A stretch of DNA of 64,000 bases. Source: Lanius collurio. Taxonomy: Eukaryota > Chordata > Aves > Passeriformes > Laniidae. Of the stretch, positions 60,689 to 64,000 are shown piece after piece. Under the pieces are notes generated by a model, which was given only the letters and a program-made list of their open reading frames with translations, had not been told where the DNA came from and made no database searches. Location: positions 1,251,270 through 1,315,269 of the forward strand of contig JACBWW010000039.1 of assembly GCA_020086605.1 (NCBI GenBank), written 5' to 3'. Position numbers and translations under genes: made by a program. The first letter of the stretch is position 1. Each line of letters starts with the position of its first letter.

Positions 60689-63265
60689 CTCAGTAAAGAC
60701 ACAGAGGTACAAACTCCAACCTCTGTTGCATGACCAAGCCTAGCCTGAGTCAGCCTGGTCCTATTAAAGTGCTTCATCCCTCAGACTGTGAGGTGAGAGC
60801 CCCATCATGCTGCTTGAGCTGCTGTTGACCATAAACTCTCCATGCCTACACCATATTGGCCCTGCTAGTCCATAAAAACCAAACATTGCCAGGAACAGGC
60901 AGGTTGTTAGCATTTGTATGGCAGGTGAAGGTATTCCAATAATTGACTCAGTAAGTTGCAGACATAGACAAAGAAGTCTTATCACTGCCATCAATATTTC
61001 TATGAAGTGACATAATTTAAATAAAAACCTCAAATAACTGAAAAATGAACAGCAAGGTTCATTACTGAAAGAAAAAAAAAGAAAATTCAAATCAGAAGTA
61101 GCCAACCACCCATATCCCAGGGAACTTGTAATAACAGTGTTTTCTGCAGGACATATTAGTTAGAAATTCAGAAAAAAAAAGTAAAATATTTTATAATTTA
61201 TATGGTATATACATACCGCTGAGTATGAGGAATTCTTTCTGCATGAAAAGCCAGCAAGTGGCACCTCATTAAACAGGACCTAGACTTAATCTAACTTGGA
61301 ACAGATAAAAAAGAAAGGATTCATATGAAGCTATCCTGCCTGGGGGTTTAATCTCAAAGCTTTTGAGTATAATGAATGAATTAAGTAGGGCAAGTGATTA
61401 ACAACAAAGAAGCGATCACATAATAAAAACAGAAATAGTACTGAATTTAGAGCAATGTTTCCATTGTTTATGGACAAGATCCTGCTGTGCTATTTTTATA
61501 GTTTTAACTCTTAAAGAATAGGCAAACCATATGACAGCACATGTTCTCCAGGTTTGGATGGAAAGATGTAGGAAAATGCCACGAGCAGAATATCTAATGG
61601 TGCATAAGTAAGGGACTGTTTGGATATCAATATTTGGATCATTATGAGAATAAAACCAGTCTGCAGGACTCATCAGTATTTTAGGACATATTTCTGTTAA
61701 CAATGTAAGAGCAGGATAAACACCATCAGAATTATGATGCTTTGTATTTCGAGGGGGTGCTACAGCTGGTTTGCCCATCAGCCAGAGCAGCAGGAGGCAG
61801 GGACAGAACATCATCTCAGCATCTGAACCTGCAGCAGCCCCCCGTGCTGCCAGAGCTGAGGCAGGGCTGCCTTACCTTGCAGACTTCCTGGCTCAACCAG
61901 GGACAAGCACACACCGACACATCGCAGGGCTGTGTTGGGGCTTGTGCTTTAGGGCTGGTGTAACTCCAACTGACTGCCAATTAATGCAAGCCAATTCTCA
62001 TCAGGTTAGAGAGGAGGTGTAGACAGGTGCAAAGCAGTGCCCACCTCCCTCAGCCACAGCCTAAATCACGAGACCCTGTGTGCTGTCCAGGCTGTCAGTC
62101 CCACTCAGCAACCTTGACTGCTCTGCTCTAGACAGTTTGTTGCATTGCTTTCTTACCCCTGCTCTGACACCATTAATGCTCTGGCATTTCTCAGTCTTTC
62201 CTAAAACATTTCACTGAGACCAAATCACATGCTGTAGTTTAGGGAGATCCTGAAAGAAACCCCCTGAGCAGAGGTCAGGATGACTCAGGGTCAACAGTGA
62301 GAAGATTCTTCCTGGCCTAGCAAACTCCAAAGCCAGCTGATGTGACATGAAGGACTAATTAATATCCCACTAATTAATACCACAGGCATAGGTAACTGCT
62401 CCTGAGTGAGTAGTCAGCACTCAATCAGCACTTTGCCACCTTTCTTTATCCACAAAGGCCCAACGTTCTTGAGGCAAGAGGGCTTAATATCTTTTAATAA
62501 TTTTTTCTGGGTCATGAGTTCTTCTCATAGACTGTGTTGAGCAATGTAACATCTCCAGGTCCCACACGACATAGACAAAAGAGTGGCCAGCAGAGATGGA
62601 GGCTTGTGATCTTTTAAATGCCAAAGTGAAACTTGTGAATGCAAAACAACCAAATTGATGCATTTTCTTCTACTAAATGAAGGTACCAGTCCAAATATTC
62701 TTCAGGGTCTAACAAGTATCAATTGAATTGCACACAATCCTTCTCTCATGGTATTAAGTGACAAGAAAGACTATGTTTTTCAGTGTTTTTTCTTCTATTG
62801 CCTTCAGAAGCAAATCTAGTGTATACTGAATTATGTCTAACAGAGGGAAATAAACACTAGCAGCTTGAATTTTGAGATTTCAAGACAGAGATCACTAGGG
62901 AAAAACCCACATTTTCTCAAGGCACTTGATTGGCTCATAAATTTTGCTTTCCATTCACTAAAGCTTTCAGGAAAGAGAATGAGAGGATAAAGGCTGTAAT
63001 TGATGGTACAATGCCCACAAGCCTCAACAGATGTGATCCCTCGTAATGAAGCATGTGGGCCTAATTTGGCATTACTTACTACCAGGAGGATCTTATGCAG
63101 GGTATCTTTCTAAATCTATGTTTGGTTGGCACCTGTGCCTTGTTGAAACTGGCATAGCACCTTCTGAGTGGGCACAATGCCATTCTAGCAGATGGGCAAG
63201 AGAGCAGAGAGATGCCAGAGATCCAGTACTGCATTTGCAACAAGCTAAAAGTAGCAAGGTCTGAG
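60689..63265. other. Gene-free stretch
   Basis: Unique sequence. The 132-codon minus-strand frame (61416-61814) and the overlapping plus frames at 61742-62022 are unrecognised. An acceptor-like TTTTTTCTTCTATTGCCTTCAG ends at 62807 without a supporting open frame. A tandem pair of TTAATATCCCACTAA-like words lies near 62357-62380. Confidence 0.55.
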
Positions 63266-63269
63266 GTCT

Positions 63270-63885
63270 CATCACAGGACAGCTGAGGTGGGAAGACACT
63301 TTGGGAGATCAGCCAGTCCCACCTGCTGTTCAGAGTGGGATCAGCTAGAGCAGGCTGTGTCCAGTTGGGTTTTGAGTATCTCCAGTGATGGAGACTTTGC
63401 AGTTTCTCTGAGCAATCTGTTCTGTGTCTGACCACCCCCACAATAAAAAAAGGTTTTGCTTATGTCCAAATGGAATAGCCTGTGTTTCTGTTTGTGCCCA
63501 TTGCCTCTTGTCCTGTCACTGGGCACCACTGAGAAAAATCCGGCTCTGGTTTCTTTACTCCACCATCAGCCATTCCCACAGACTCACAAGTTCCTCCTGA
63601 TCTTCCTCTTCTCCAAAATGCAGGACCAGCTCTTTTGGCTCCTCCTGTTATGACAGATGTTCCAATCCCTTAATCATCCTCATGGTCCTTTGCTGGGTAA
63701 GTCCAGTATGTCTTGTACTGGGGAGGCCAAGCCTGGACAGAGCACTCCAGATGTGGCCTTGCCAGGGCTGAGCAGATGGGAAAATCATCTCCCTGGAGCT
63801 GCTGGCATTGCTCTGCCTTGTGCAGTCCAGGCCATTGCTCTTGGCCTTCCTGGCCACAAGGATGTGTTTCTGGGTCACGCCAGGG
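63270..63885 (-). mobile_element. CR1 LINE fragment (-), about 600 bp
   Basis: The longest CR1 copy here, antisense. It carries GAGATCAGCCAGTCCCACCT, GCCCATTGCCTCTTGTCCTG, GATGTTCCAATCCCTTAATC, CTTGTACTGGGGAGGCCAAG, CACTCCAGATGTGGCCTTGC and TTGGCCTTCCTGGCCACAAG in the order expected for an antisense avian CR1 3' region. Its 3' end is at the low-coordinate side. Point changes and small indels are frequent, it is truncated at the high-coordinate side, and no reverse transcriptase frame survives. Confidence 0.97.
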
Positions 63886-64000
63886 TAATGAACACAAAGT
63901 GCACACCTATACAATTCTTAGGCCTAAAATAACTCTGAAAATCTGAAAAGTATCCTCTGTGTTTGGGAGATGATGATCCTACCAGGAGGGGAGATGAACC

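Noticed and set aside
1..64000. Endogenous retrovirus or other viral insertion, tRNA or rRNA genes, CRISPR arrays, mitochondrial insertions
   Set aside because: No LTR pair, primer-binding site, viral motif, cloverleaf, regularly spaced repeat or mitochondrial gene sequence was recognised on reading through.

Overview
This window looks like nuclear DNA from a bird. It is A+T-rich, sparse in repeats and low in CpG. Its only recognisable interspersed repeats are 5'-truncated CR1 LINE fragments of avian type. One of them ends in two copies of the octamer ATTCTGTG, the usual CR1 tail. Nothing suggests bacterial, viral or organellar DNA: there are no operons, ribosome binding sites, rRNA, tRNA or CRISPR arrays. 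The species cannot be resolved by eye.

I find no protein-coding gene that I can name. The longest open frames (168, 162, 157, 148, 143 and 139 codons) match no family I know, and frames of this size are near what 64 kb of A+T-rich DNA gives by chance. The window is best read as intergenic or intronic sequence.

Repeats and simple sequence, left to right: a CR1 on + (about 7.45-7.69 kb); G/T-rich tracts at 17.2 and 17.6 kb; CpG-enriched patches at 22.7 and 23.8-24.1 kb; a CR1 on + (24.4-24.5 kb); a long T-rich tract (27.4-27.5 kb); an old, turtle-like CR1 fossil on - (31.6-31.9 kb); a perfect 12-copy ATGCC microsatellite (34.95-35.0 kb); a CR1 on - (48.2-48.4 kb); a 66-bp direct duplication at 60.12 and 60.62 kb whose first copy starts right after the window's only N; and a longer CR1 on - (63.3-63.9 kb).

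Several spots combine a strong splice signal with an open frame or a poly(A) signal and are listed as low-confidence candidate exons. They are at 4.3 kb (-), and on + at 8.2, 12.5, 13.4, 23.2, 26.5, 30.4, 44.6 and 57.1-57.4 kb. The best are 26.5 kb (strong acceptor, 100 codons, then AATAAA) and 57.1-57.4 kb (a 49-nt exon with good sites at both ends, a 140-nt intron, then a terminal exon with AATAAA). Strong-looking acceptors are common in T-rich bird DNA, so each needs RNA evidence. I do not join them into one gene.

There are also candidate regulatory segments. A T-box half-site palindrome lies at 29.0 kb and a pair of TAATTA sites one helical turn apart at 37.9 kb. Homeodomain-rich A+T segments lie at 13.1-13.4, 40.4-40.6 and 41.1-41.4 kb. 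No previously undescribed system could be demonstrated.
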